A DNA stretch of 64,000 nucleotides from Macrotis lagotis (GCF_037893015.1 NC_133666.1:568234528-568298527); one strand, 5' to 3'; numbered from the stretch's first letter, positions 21,940 through 32,890 are shown. A program made the numbers and translations. The notes: generated by a model not told the origin, from the letters alone.

Positions 21940-23098
21940 TCATGTGTCTATTGAACCTCCTGTTTGATGTCCAAATTTTCTGTTTAGCTATGGTCTTTTC
22001 ATCAGAAATTTTTGGAATTCTTCCATTTTGTTAAATGTCCATCTCTTTCCCTGGAAGAGAAGGCTCAGCTTTGTGGGAAAGTAGATTCTTTACTGCATTC
22101 CAAGTTCCCTTGCTCTTTGAAATATCTAGTTCCAGGCCCTTCATTCCCTTAATGTTGATGCAGCCAGGTCCTGCGTGATCCTTACTGTGGCTCCTTGATA
22201 TTCAAATTGTTTCTTTCTGGCTGCTTGCAGGAATTTCTCTTTCATCTGATAGTTCTGGAGTTTGGCCACAACATTCTTTGGTGTTTTCATTTTAGGATCT
22301 TTTTCTGATAGGGATCGATGTACTCTTTCAATAACTACTTTGCCCTCCAATTCCATGATATCAGGGCAGTTTTCCATCACTAGATCCTGTAATATTAAGT
22401 CCAGGCTTTTTTTCTCTTCAATGTTTTCAGGATGTCCTATAATTTTCAGGTTGCCCCTCCTCGATCTGTTCTCAAGGTCAGTGGTTTTGTTGATGAGGTA
22501 TTTTACATTTGCTTCTATTTTTTTCTATTTTTTGATTTTGTTTTACTGACTCTTTCTGTCTCATGGAGTCATTAGTTCCTGTAGACTTCATTCTTTTTTG
22601 GGGGGAGCAGTTTTCTTCATTAACCTTTTGCAACTCCTTTTACAATTGGTCAATTCTACTTTTGAAATAGCTTTTCATTTGACCAATTGCGGTTTTGAGA
22701 GAATTAATTTCTTTTTGCATTTGCCCATTTGAGGACCTGAGAGAATTATTCTCATTTTGTATTTGTCCAATTGAGGATTTGAGAGATTTATTCTCATTTT
22801 TTATTGTTCCAATTGATGATCTGAGAGATTTAGTCTCCTTTTGTATTTGTCCAATTATACTTTCTAAGGTTTTGTTTTCTTGTTGCAAGGTATTAATTGT
22901 CTCTCCCAAATTTTTAAGCTCCTTCCTTATTTCTTCAAGGAAGTCTTCCTGTGCTAAAGACCAGATTGTATTCTCCTCATAGGTTCCAGGTCTCTCTGAG
23001 TTAAGGTCTTTCCCTTCCAAGAATTTTTCTATGGATCCACCTTTCCGCTGACCCTTCTTCATTTTGCTAAGACCTGAGTTGGGGAGGGGCTGGTTCAC
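21940..23098 (-). pseudogene. L1 ORF1 (RNA-binding chaperone), broken
   Basis: The ATG at 23098 begins MNQPLPNSGLSKMKKGQRKG. Residues 55-152 form a coiled coil of unusual regularity, with repeated blocks of about 14 residues of the type IGQIQ(K/N)E(T/N)xSLRSS. The first open part stops at 22640. The RRM-like part follows in another frame (22380-22141), including MKTPKNVVAKLQNYQMKEK and QAARKKQFEYQGATVRITQDL. The C-terminal domain (RIYFPTKLSLLFQGKRWTF, then EEFQKFLMKRP) is readable to about 21940 past further stops. ORF1p normally trimerises through the coiled coil and coats L1 RNA. Confidence 0.9.
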
Positions 23099-23850
23099 AG
23101 GGGCTTGGAATTGCTAAAGGCTTTACTCACTGAGTGCAGTTTCTCTGGATGGCCAGTAGGAGGTGTTGGTTGCTTTCTCTGGAGTGTCTGCGACTTTGAT
23201 TGAGGCCTTCTCCCTTTGCTTGAAGGGAGGAGTTGGAAGTATTGAATTCTTTTGCCTTCAATCAATGGTGGGCTTTACACTGGGCTGAGGTCATTTACTC
23301 TCAATGGTCAGCTGGGCTGGTTCTTCTGCTCACACACCTGGGCCTGAGGCAGAAGTAGTTTGCATTTGTTTGTTGTGGGAGGAGGTCTGAGTTGCAATGG
23401 TACTCTTGAGTTCCTCAGACCAGAGGCGCCCAGGGATGGTGTCCCCTGCTCTCCTACACCAGAACTCTTCCCCCAGCCCTGTCTGCAAGCTCCCAGGGGA
23501 CAGCACCAACACCAGTATTTCTGCTCCCTAGTTGACTCAAGCCTCTGCCATCCAGCCCCACCACTGATTCAGCAGGTCTGGCTCTCAGGCCCTCAGACTC
23601 CTGGTTCCAATTCAGCTGCTAATCTCGCTGATTGGGGCTGATCCTCCCTATGAGCCCAGACTCACCCGCCCTAATTCAGCCAAAGCTGCTGCCGTAGACA
23701 AATCCTGAAGCAGACTGCTGGTTTTTCTTTCTGGGTTTTGTGGGTCGGATTTTTTTTAAGACGTTTATTTCATGTGATAAATGGGGAAGAGATCAGGAGA
23801 CTTTAGAATTGTGCCTGTCTTCTCTCCACCATATTGGCCGGAAGTCCCTC
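23099..23850 (-). promoter_or_regulatory. L1 5' UTR / internal promoter region
   Basis: This is the moderately GC-rich region upstream of ORF1, ending at the L1 5' terminus. In L1 elements this segment carries an internal sense promoter and often an antisense promoter. Promoter activity of this copy is inference, and I saw no motif that proves it. Confidence 0.6.
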
Positions 23851-23864
23851 CACATGTATATTTT

Positions 23865-24653
23865 GAAGTTACAAAATTTCCTTCTACCCTCCCTTCCCAC
23901 ACCCTCCCCTCAATAGTGAACAATCAGGTTAGCATTGCATATACATAATTTTTGATAAACATGTTTACAAATTAATCATAGGAATTAGAATGAAGGGAAA
24001 GAGATACATAGGAAATACTTGTTAGAAAGTGTTTAACAGATTCTGAAGGTTTTTTTTTCTATTCTTGTTTCTGTTTTGTTTTGTTTTGTTTTAGTTCCCC
24101 TGATTGGGGAGACCATTGTCCATAGCTGGTCTAATGTAGTTCAGTGAAGTGCTGAGAGGATCTGGTTCCAACAAAGTTGATCATCTCACAATGTTGTTGT
24201 TAATGGGCAATTGTTCTCCTGGTTCTGCTCCCTTTGTTTAGCATCAGATCCTGTAACTCATTTTATGCTTCTTTAGAGTCTGACTATTTATGGTTTTTTA
24301 TTGAATAATAATATTCCATAGTATTCATGTACCTTAACTTGTTCAGTCATTCTCCAATTGATGAGCATGCCCTCAATTTCCAATTCTTTGCCACTACAAA
24401 AAGAACTACTATGAATATTTTAGATTATGTGATACTTTTCTTATTTTTTATGATTTCTTTTGGATATAGGCCTAGAATTTCTGGGTCAAAGATAATGAAT
24501 ATTTTTATTGTTCTTTGGGCATAGTTCCATATTGCTTTCCAGAATGGTTGAATCCATTCACAATTCCAGCAATGCATTAATGACCCAATTCTCCTACAAC
24601 CTCTCTAATATTTTCCCTTTTTGTCATCTTGGCCAATCTTATAGGTATGACTG
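23865..24653 (-). mobile_element. Old L1, antisense, 3' UTR and ORF2 C-terminus (part 2)
   Basis: This continues the stub at 15713-15756. The 3' UTR markers 'GTGAACAATCAGGTTAGCAT' and 'AACATGTTTACAAATTAAT' are followed by the antisense ORF2 C-terminal region ('CACTACAAAAAGAACTACTA', 'TATAGGCCTAGAATTTCTGG', 'CTTGGCCAATCTTATAGG'). The copy was about 0.8 kb and 5'-truncated before the younger L1 landed near its tail. Confidence 0.85.
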
Positions 24654-24666
24654 TCTATTTTTTTAA

Positions 24667-25785
24667 GATGTTATTTTCTTCAGTATTTTTATGTTTCTCT
24701 TTCATCAAGTTGTTGATACATTTTTCATGATTTTCTTCCATCATTCATTTCTCCATCCAATTTTTTCCTGTAATTCTCTTACTTGCTTTTCAAAATTCTT
24801 TTTTTAGCTTTTCCATGGCCTGAGATCAATTCATATATAGAATCTTTGAATTTGTTATCTTACAAATTTTCTGTCATCAGTTATTTTTTTACTGTTGTTT
24901 TCTCATTTTTCCAGCTTATTGCTTGAATTTTAATTCTGTTAAAATAGAACTCTGCTTCCATAATGGAGGGTACGCTCTCCCAAGTTCCAGAGATTTTGTG
25001 CAGGTGTTTTCAGAGAAACTTCTAGGGATCTGTAAATTTTGAGTTCTTACAAGTAAGTATGAGCCTAAAGAAAGGTGTTTATTGTTCTCCTGGCCTATGT
25101 TCTGGTCTGTGAACAGTCACAAGCACTCTTTTTGCATCAGAGATTGTGATGAGGGTCCCTGTTCCCCTGACCACAAGCTCTGGTGTACTAGTGCTTCCTA
25201 CCCTGGTACTACCACCTAGTACTGTGACCCCCAAATTTGATTATGTGTAAATTTTGTTAGCAAAGAGACCTCTGTGATTTTTTCCCCACTTCTTTGACTC
25301 CCTTACCATCTGTGGGCTGTGTGCTCTGGAAGCAGCTATTGTTATTTGTTTCTATAGCTACCAAGGTGTGCTCCTGGTTTGTTGGTACCAGGGTTACATT
25401 GGTACAGCATCTGTTGGAATGTGTTCGATTTTAACCCAGGAGCAACAGATCTTTTCTGCTGAACCTCTAAGTTGTTTTGGCATCTCTGGTCTGAGTGGTC
25501 TGGAAACTGCCCACTGATACGGTCAGCCTAAGGCCTGCTTCTGGCTTGCCAGTGCCTTGTCTATTCTAGCATAGTCTGTGTTGCACGGTGCTCCTAGTAC
25601 AACAGACCATTACTGTCAACTGTGTAAGTTGTTATGAACTGGAGACTTGTTTTACTATATACTTTTGTGAATCTACTTATCTAGAAATGTTTTTAGAGTC
25701 ATTATTCAGGTTTTGAGGTTTTCTTAGGAATAGTTTAGCTGAGCCCCTGCCTTTACTCTGCCATCTTGACTCCATCTCTGCCCCA
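24667..25785 (-). mobile_element. HAL1-like L1 relative, antisense, part 2 (ORF1 N-terminus and 5' UTR)
   Basis: This is the other half of the element cut at 15712. It opens with the antisense of a coiled-coil ORF1 segment ('GATGTTATTTTCTTCAGTAT') and passes into a 5' UTR. It ends at 'CTTTACTCTGCCATCTTGAC', the reverse complement of the usual L1 5' start (...AAGATGGCAGAGTAAAG). With part 1 the element is about 3.7 kb. Confidence 0.75.
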
Positions 25786-26920
25786 CTCATAGCTTTTTAA
25801 GTAAAATGAGATTTGTATATACACAAATCAATCGACAAATAATAATGCTGGATAGTTGCTTTCTATGTTTTATATTAAGTACTCAAAACCCATAATACTG
25901 AGTTTCAGTTAACCCCATCAAGAACAGAGGAGACATAGCTAATACAAAAAATATTTCTGATCTCAGAAGAACTGTTGTTAGAGTGTGTAGTATTATAACA
26001 TACTTAAATTGGTCTTTAAAAATAGAAAAAAACATTTTAAGCTGAAAAGACTCGGGGATATAACAAAGCTTGGGAATAAACTATTCCATAACAAGAATAT
26101 GCTTGAAACAATAGAGTTCCCCTGCCAAGTCCACATGGGGATAGAGGAATATGTTGGAAATTATCTGTGATGTTGGTGATTCTTATTGTGGATTAGTAGC
26201 ATGCAACTGGCAACAAAATGAATCAATTTAACTCACCTTCATTTAATTTTACAGCTATCCATTCATTCCAATTTCAAAGGCATATATAAAATAGGAAAAC
26301 CATAAAGGCATGTTCAAAACATGTAAGATAGGTAATGACACTAAAACATATACTAGAGAATCATGTGACTTTACTAGCATTGTTCAACTTGCTTGGAGGA
26401 AGACTTGGAATAAGAAAGATATGGTATATTGATAGGAATACTCAAATTTGAGAAAGGAGCTTGGATAGGTAATTCATGTAAAGCAATTTCACTGTCTATG
26501 TGACCTCAGAAAAAGCATTTATTCTAAGCCAGTCAAAATGTTTTCAACTGTTAAAAATATAGTTGGTATAAATGGCTTCTCAGGCATCTCCCAGTTCTAA
26601 AATGTGAATACATTGCTAATTAATAGCCCTCATTTGGGATTTAATAAATAAATCAAGTAGACATTATAGGTATAAAGTCATGAAATAGTTGCCTATGCAT
26701 TAGAATACTGTGGTTCAGTGAAAAATATACTTTCTCAGAGCTGCATTTCCTGATTTTTCAAATTCTAGCTCTGACTTTGTATGATTTGGTGCAAATGGTT
26801 TCCTCAGGGTCCCCTTAGTTTTAATTTTATTTTGCTTTACACATGGTTTCAAATTTTGACTATGATTTTTTTTTTAATCTCTTTCACCTTGGATTAGTTC
26901 TTTAACCCTTCTGGGATGCA
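25786..26920. other. Stretch with no assignable feature
   Basis: This is AT-rich, apparently unique sequence with no frame worth naming and no repeat recognised. Confidence 0.5.
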
Positions 26921-26924
26921 GTTC

Positions 26925-27285
26925 AATCAGTCATTAAGCATTTAATTTAAATTAAGCATAGTAAAGATACACGATGTGCTAGGTACTTTGCTGGGCAATG
27001 AGATAATCCCTCTTTTCTTTCTGGACTGCCCTACACTGCAACTTCTCTGACTTTTCCTTCATGCCCAACATTTGTAGCTTCCCACTCTACCCTACCACCC
27101 CACTATTTTACAGCTTCCTTTTATATATTGTCATACCACTTTGTACTGTAAGTTTTGGGGGGCAGGGACTATCTTTTTGGGGTTTTTTATATTTTTATTT
27201 TTAAACCTTAAGACAATATCTGGCACCTAGTACACTGTTAATAAATATTTATTGATTGGAGACTGGATAAACAAATACAAAAGTG
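26925..27285. repeat. L2 tail fragments, back to back
   Basis: 26925-27000 resembles an antisense L2 tail ('CAGTCATTAAGCATTTAATT', 'GATGTGCTAGGTACTTTGCT'). 27050-27285 resembles a sense L2 3' end ('TGTAAGTTTTGGGGGGCAGG', 'GACAATATCTGGCACCTAGT', 'AATAAATATTTATTGATTGG'). They may be two copies or one folded insertion. Confidence 0.6.
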
Positions 27286-27409
27286 AACATTCTTTGACTT
27301 GAAAGAGATGGCAATTTAATCATCTATAAAATGAGAGGTTGTACCAGGGAAATTTTAGGGAACCTTCAGGATTTTTATTTTCTCAATTATACCTCAGTCA
27401 AAAAAGTTT

Positions 27410-27530
27410 GGCTTTATATCTCCATTTTAGAGATTAGGAAACTGGGACTTTGAAAGGTGAGGTGACTTTCCTGTAGGAACAGAGAACACAAATGTAGGAA
27501 GTATTAATGAGCTATGATTATAATTTGTTC
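27410..27530 (-). repeat. MIR-like fragment, antisense
   Basis: 'TCTCCATTTTAGAGATTAGG', then 'GAAACTGGGACTTTGAAAGG', follows the antisense MIR box order. It is weak. Confidence 0.45.
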
Positions 27531-27539
27531 GACTAGGCA

Positions 27540-27945
27540 AAAAAAGAACTATTTTGCAAATATTCGGGTTTTTTTAGATCTTCTAGGAAAGCAAATAATA
27601 CATTTATAATATTTCCATAAATTTCCTCTGAATGGAACAGTTCTTCAAATAAAGCCAATAAAGTTTTATTTTTTTTTAATGTTAGAAATGATAATGTATT
27701 TGCTGGAATCATAGAACTGTTTTTTTTTAGAACTGCATTTCAAGATATCGTATGGCATATCAATTGATAAATATTCTCATATACATTGTTACAATGTATA
27801 TTCTCATATATACTATTACCTTAGAGTGGGTTAAATTATGTCTAATAATGTAATCAAAACAATACCCTATTACAGGTAAAATTCTGAATATATACATATA
27901 ACACACATGTACACAAATACATATGGATGTATACACAAAAATATT
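27540..27945. other. Stretch with no assignable feature
   Basis: This is AT-rich sequence with short T-runs; no frame or family recognised. Confidence 0.45.
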
Positions 27946-27949
27946 TTTA

Positions 27950-28195
27950 CTGTTGTTCAGTTGCTTTAGTCATGTCCATTCTTTGTATCAAAATTCAGAG
28001 TTTTCTTCTCAAGAATAATATAGTCGTTTTCCATATCCTGCTCCAGTTCATTTTAGAGATGAGAAAACAGAGTTAAGGAGATTTAAGTCACTTGCCCAGG
28101 TTGAAACAACTAGTAAGTGGTTGAAGATTTATTGAATATCAAGTCTTCCTTTTTTAAGGTACAGTGCTCTATCTTCTATACCTGCTAGCTGTCTA
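27950..28195 (-). mobile_element. tRNA-derived SINE with Bov-B/RTE-type tail (MAR4-like), antisense
   Basis: 'CTGTTGTTCAGTTGCTTTAG' and 'TCATGTCCATTCTTTGTATC' parallel the tail GTTGTTCAGTcgTttcAGTCgTGTCcGACTCTT. The stretch 'CCTGCTCCAGTTCATTTTAG' follows, then the antisense tRNA-like part 'AAGTCACTTGCCCAGGTTGA'. The layout is the same as at 12605-12858. Confidence 0.75.
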
Positions 28196-28385
28196 TATAT
28201 ATGTATGCATGTACAATCACATCATGCATGTATGAATGTATATATATATGTATGCAAATAGATTATATATTTACATATATATGCATGCATGGCCATATTC
28301 ACACCTACTCTATATCCATATAAGTACATGAATATGTGTATGTACATATATTATTTTTATATAAATCTATGTATATGTATGGGCT
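28196..28385. repeat. AT/ATGT-rich microsatellite tract
   Basis: This is an imperfect array of ATATGTATGCAT-type units, adjoining the 5' end of an antisense SINE. Confidence 0.85.
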
Positions 28386-29060
28386 TAATAAAGGAACTAA
28401 ATCAAATTTATACTGTCATGGACTAACAAGTCAATTTAGTCACCCAAGCACCTCTGTTGACCTTTTGTCCTCTGGTTAGACATTTTTAAGAACTAGGCCT
28501 AATATAAAAGGTCTATTTTTATTATCTGTCATTTAAAATAATCTATCCCCATCAATTATAATATCTACTTGCTATACATGCCACTCTTTTATAACATGGT
28601 AGGATAAGATTATCAGTGCAGTAATAATTTCACTAAATTGTACTCTTGTTTGGTAAGATTATTCTGTTGTGGCAAATAAGAATATAAAGATGACTACAAA
28701 AATAATAATACATATATAATATAGGAAAATGTGTTTGAGGAAATGTACACCTAATACATAGTTACCAATGGAACAAGAGAACTTTCAACTGAAAGATATT
28801 AGCTTTTGTTTGCAGTATACTTTGATTAGATTACTTTTGTACATTGAGATGCTCTGTGTTTTAAAGATTCACAACCTTGTGGTGACTTTGGTGATTATTT
28901 TCTATAAATAGAATCTGATCTAACCCTAGATGACTTATACAGAACCCTTTACCAAGTTCATAATCAAACTCTTTCAAGTCTGGTAGCACATGATGGAGTC
29001 AAATTTACTTTGGAAATCCAGGGTTACCTCCATTAAAATAGATCTTAAATTCGAGATTCA
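28386..29060. other. Stretch with no assignable feature
   Basis: This is AT-rich, apparently unique sequence; no repeat or coding signal recognised. Confidence 0.5.
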
Positions 29061-29064
29061 ATTC

Positions 29065-29166
29065 AGTGTGCATTTAGTAGGAGCTTACTGTTCTAGGTGT
29101 TGGGATAAAACAGGAAAACAATTCATGTGGAAAACAACATGTATACAAACAGTACATATCATCATG

Positions 29167-29200
<34 letters not shown>

Positions 29201-29430
29201 CAATGTAATACATACATAATATATAGTATACATACATACTATATATATACACACAAAATAATCAGGCAAAGTGATTTTATATTGAAACATAACAGTTGGA
29301 AGATAGCTCTAGAAAGAACTTTTCTAAGAAGTAGCTATTGAGTTGAGTCTTGAACAGAGCTAGAAATCTTAAGAGGTGGGGCTTAAGTTGCATAAGATAA
29401 AAACTATTAAAACATAAAATAATTCATTCA
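29065..29430 (-). repeat. L2-like fragment, antisense, with internal (TA)n
   Basis: 'TTTAGTAGGAGCTTACTGTT', then 'CTAGGTGTTGGGATAAAACA', resembles the antisense L2 tail. Further on, 'GAGTTGAGTCTTGAACAGAG' and 'AATCTTAAGAGGTGGGGC' resemble its upstream part. 29164-29260 is a (TA)n/(TATG)n microsatellite within it. Confidence 0.5.
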
Positions 29431-29779
29431 AAATGTGCAAAGAATAAATAGTAATGAAATGCAAAGATGAATCTTAGAGTATTTTGAAATGATGTGATAA
29501 ATGAAATAGAGTTTTAAAACTTAATTTTAAGATTCTAGCAAATACATAATTCTGCTATTTGATAAAACTAATTTTTAGTTAGGGAAGATTTATTTATAGA
29601 ACTATTTCATCTAGTGAAAACCTATGGTGATAAAACAAATATACTATGTGCTCCCCTAGAAGAGCAGAAAAAAATCAAGAATGTGAAAAATATCAAAATA
29701 CAGTTAGTATAAGAACTATTCTTGTCAGAATTTATAATTACATATTTAGCATGCTTTAGTGTCAGTACTTTGTTTTCTT
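29431..29779. other. Stretch with no assignable feature
   Basis: AT-rich; no signal recognised. Confidence 0.45.
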
Positions 29780-29889
29780 AATTTTTTACACACAGCTAGG
29801 CAATTATTAAGTGTCTGAGGCCTGATTTAAACTCAGGTCCTCCTGACTCCAGGGCTGATGCTCTAACAACTACACCACTTAGCTGCCCA
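29780..29889 (-). mobile_element. tRNA-derived marsupial SINE, antisense, 3'-shortened
   Basis: 'CACAGCTAGGCAATTATTAA', 'TAAACTCAGGTCCTCCTGAC' and 'CACCACTTAGCTGCCCA' identify it. Its 5' end and 5' flank are repeated in inverted orientation at 31354-31550. Confidence 0.9.
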
Positions 29890-30090
29890 GTGTGTCTTCT
29901 TAATTCATGTAACCTCCCCAAAATGCGAATTCCTGGTGTCAGATTCACTTAAAACAAATATAGTATACTATTCTTCTTCTTCATCTTCGACTCCTTTTTC
30001 TTACTACTACTACTACTACTACTATTACTACTACCACTACTACTATTACTACTACTTCTATTACTACTGCTACTACTACTACTACTACTA
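29862..30090 (+). repeat. Inverted duplication, left arm
   Basis: This arm contains the last ~28 bp of the antisense SINE head, about 105 bp of non-SINE flank ('AGATTCACTTAAAACAAATA', 'TATAGTATACTATTC') and a (TAC)n microsatellite from about 29999. It matches the reverse complement of 31354-31550 over its length, with small differences and a longer microsatellite. Confidence 0.85.
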
Positions 30091-31353
30091 AACACAGCAA
30101 TGAGGATAATGATGATTTTCATAAAAAGTTATAATATTCTTTAAAAATATTAATCTACTTTCTTTTAGTTAATACACTTCTGCCTTGAAGTAATTGTGGC
30201 ACGTTTGGAAGCTCTGCTTTTCCTCTAAAAAGGTATCATTTAGTAAGTTGACCTTTTCCGAAGACCAAACAGAGAACACAAGACATTGATTATAGTTGTC
30301 AGCAAATAAATTTGTTGACTGAGTCTATGATCTTTCTGTGAGATGTTTACTTTGTTAAATTAATGCATTTTTTGTGTAACTTCATTGCATTTTCCTTTAT
30401 TAATGTCTTCTACTTACCTCAATCAAGGAAGGACAGCTTAAGCCAAACACGATTAACTTGAAAATGAAAACTCAAATATCATGTTAATGCAAGAGAATAT
30501 TAAATTTTATTACCTTCTATGGACCTTTGCCGGTGTTTGGCCATTCATTAGAATTTATATGAAGAATACATAGATATAATTCTTTATCGAATATTAATAA
30601 AAAATGAGACATTTATTGTAATGTTATAGTAGCTTTCACAAAGGATGGATTCATTTGATTTTATTCCACTTTAAATAGAGAACATTTTATTCCAGCTAAA
30701 AACTGAATTAACTTTACCAGTAGGTGCCAGTCTTGGCTCACAAAAGTAAGAGTTAGTCATTGTATTTCAATAAATTCCATTACAGGGATTTCTGTGAAAA
30801 CTAGAAAAACAGAGTTTTTGTGTCAAGAAAAAAGGCAATTAATGAACTCTGAAGGCAGAACACAAAACAAACTCCTGAACAAGCATAGGACCATAGCAAC
30901 AACTGGAAATAAGATTAATTACTTCTTTCTGATTTCCTTGTTGATTTGAAAGGACCATTGTGCCCATGATGGGATAGTAGTGGTGGGAGAGAGGTTGGAG
31001 AGAAACATATGTAGGTGACACTTATTGGAGTTATTATTTCTCTCCTCACCTTTTCTTCACTCCTGTCTTTATTCTTTTTTTTTAGTGCCTGGGGAATAAA
31101 AGCATGTGGAAAATGTTATATAACTCTGAGGGAATAGACTATTTTTAGAGAATTACAAAAGGTTTGATTTCCTCAACCATACACAGATGTGCCTAGTTAA
31201 TCATCATGTTATCTATATTGAGTGACTTTCCTTTCTTTCATTCTAGTAAGAAAGAAAAATCACTCTTCTCTGTATCAAGATTAAAAATCACCTTAGATTG
31301 GTGAACACTTCAGATATATTTTCCCCATAGGTTCATAAATATTTGCTAACATA
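30091..31353. other. Repeat-free spacer between inverted arms
   Basis: I recognise no repeat over about 1.26 kb, which is rare in this window. There is no convincing frame (the longest is 60 codons at 31021-30839, without similarity to anything known). Conserved non-coding sequence is possible but unsupported. Confidence 0.4.
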
Positions 31354-31362
31354 TAGTAGTAA

Positions 31363-31397
<35 letters not shown>

Positions 31398-31550
31398 GTA
31401 GTAGCAGTAGTAAAAAGAAGACAAAGATGAAGAAAATGAATAGTATATTATGTTAGTTTTAAGTGAATCTGATACCAAGTATTCCCATTATTGGGAGGTT
31501 ACATGTATTTAAGAAGAGACACTGAGCAGCTAGGTGGTTAAGTGGTTAGA
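31354..31550 (-). repeat. Inverted duplication, right arm
   Basis: A (AGT)n microsatellite (31354-31410) is followed by sequence whose reverse complement repeats the left arm, including CAGATTCACTTAAAAC and the SINE-head end CTAGCTGCTCAGTG. The SINE part breaks off at 31550, where unrelated sequence starts. Confidence 0.85.
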
Positions 31551-32063
31551 TTTGTTTGTAAAATTTCTCCTCCTGCAACACAGAATCAGTGATGTGTTGG
31601 GTTTTGTTGGGGTTTTTTTAGCTTTCTGAAATGAATTATTCCAACAGGTTCTGTGATATGGTGCCCTTGTATCCTTGATCTGTTCTATTACATGTGATAT
31701 TATAAAATCACATAGACTATCAATTTTAAATGATGCCTGGTATAAAATTTCAATTTTGCTGTGAGCTGGATCAGTCTGTATAATTGCTCTAGAGGAAACT
31801 ATAGCAATTGGGAATGGAAAACATTCATTGGATTTTTTTCTGGAATGCACATAGGCTGTGGAATCATATACTGAGGGTTTACTGTCAAATACTAGTGTTA
31901 CCTTAGTCTCCCTTCTATTAAAATATTCCTGACTATCAACAATTCCTGACTTTTTTACACAATTTAACTCTTCATAGGGATGTGGGAAAATAGAGTCATT
32001 GCTGGTGGGATTTTTTGTGTGTGGGGGTGTGAGACTCATGTATGGTTTGGATGAATTGATCAC
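31530..32063 (-). other. Unidentified 177-codon open frame
   Basis: An ATG at 32063 opens 177 codons on the minus strand, beginning MINSSKPYMSLTPPHTKNP. The composition is balanced, with no low complexity and patches such as KPSVYDSTAYVHSRKKSNEC and IIQTDPAHSKIEILYQASF. Upstream, another frame reads LKKVEVRKSKKENQTSKATH without a stop for about 30 residues, as if a longer frame had shifted. The last ~10 codons run into the inverted-repeat arm and are not native. I do not recognise the protein. It may be a fragment of a processed pseudogene or of a large exon, or a chance frame in AT-rich DNA. No splice sites or poly(A) tail were seen. Confidence 0.3.
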
Positions 32064-32498
32064 AGAAATCTCTTCAAATTCTCAAATTTTGTGATTTTGT
32101 GATCTCATGGGTGGCTTTGGAAGTCTGATTTTCTTTTTTAGATTTTCTGACTTCCACTTTCTTCAGGCGGTGATGTTTCAGGCATATGTTGGATATTGCC
32201 TCCCTTCCTCTTCAAGAGTCATTCTAAATAACTTTAATACATTCTTTGCACTTTAACTCATAGGGAAAAAAATTAAGAGGTAACATTTGTTAAATGATAC
32301 AAAGGAGAATTAGGACAAGATTATAGTTTCTGCTTTTGTTTCCATACTTATTAAACAAATTTATGTCAACATAAAAGAAAGTCTCATTAATATCAATTTT
32401 AGTATATATATATACATACAGCCATAGAATGGTTTTATATAATGAAGTTAATTCATAATAAATTAAATTGGGAAATTTTTGTCAAAAGTGGATCACTG
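32064..32498. other. Stretch with no assignable feature
   Basis: Apart from the possible upstream extension of the minus-strand frame noted above (to about 32200), I see no signal. Confidence 0.4.
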
Positions 32499-32652
32499 TC
32501 TTTGTCTCAGTCTCTCTGTCTTTCTGTCTTTTTCTGATTTGTCTCTCTTTGTCTTTCTGCTGTATCTGTCTCTGATTATATGTATATACATCTCTCTGTA
32601 TCTTTCTCTCTCTGTCTCTCTTTGTCTCTCTCTCTGTTTTTCTCTCTGTCTC

Positions 32653-32706
<54 letters not shown>
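32499..32706. repeat. (TCTCTG)n and (TG)n compound microsatellite
   Basis: TCTCTGTC-type units grade into a clean (TG)n run at about 32655-32704. The open frame it makes is an artefact of the repeat. Confidence 0.95.
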
Positions 32707-32729
32707 TTTTTGTCCTAATAAAAAAGGTT

Positions 32730-32890
32730 AATGTTAGAAGGAACCTTTGAGGCCTGGTCTAACTTCTTGATTTTATTCATGGGAAAATGAAAGGTTAGTT
32801 AGACAATTTAACCAAATTAGTGATGGAGTAGAGACTAAATCTATATGTTTTAGAAATGAAGTCTGGTATTCTTTTTATCATATAGCACTA
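32730..32890 (-). repeat. MIR/THER-like fragment, antisense
   Basis: 'GAAGGAACCTTTGAGGCCTG' followed by 'GATTTTATTCATGGGAAAAT' follows the antisense MIR/THER pattern. Diverged. Confidence 0.4.

Larger units (their letters stand above)
15757..23850 (-). mobile_element. Full-length L1, younger subfamily, antisense
   Basis: The element runs from 5' UTR (23850, sense start GGACTTCCGGCCAATATGG) through ORF1 and ORF2 to the 3' UTR near 15757. Without the EIF1AD insertion it is about 6.85 kb, a normal full length. CACATGTAGATTTT (15743-15756) and CACATGTATATTTT (23851-23864) form a 13/14 target-site duplication, and the target is the tail of an older L1. Both ORFs carry stops or frameshifts and a retrocopy splits ORF2, so the copy is inactive. 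Divergence from coding sense is modest compared with the other L1s here, so it is the youngest large L1 in the window. Confidence 0.93.

Noticed and set aside
22700-22850. Regularly spaced repeats (TTTGTATTTGTCCAATT-like) that could suggest a CRISPR-like array
   Set aside because: They are diverged coding repeats of the L1 ORF1 coiled coil with no unique spacers, in an animal genome.
22695-22982. Repetitive cysteine/phenylalanine-rich plus-strand frame
   Set aside because: It is the antisense of the heptad-like repeats of L1 ORF1; the periodicity belongs to the coiled coil.
32479-32718. Ser/Leu/Cys/Val-rich frame that looks like a secreted or membrane peptide
   Set aside because: It is a translation of TCTCTG and TG microsatellite repeats.
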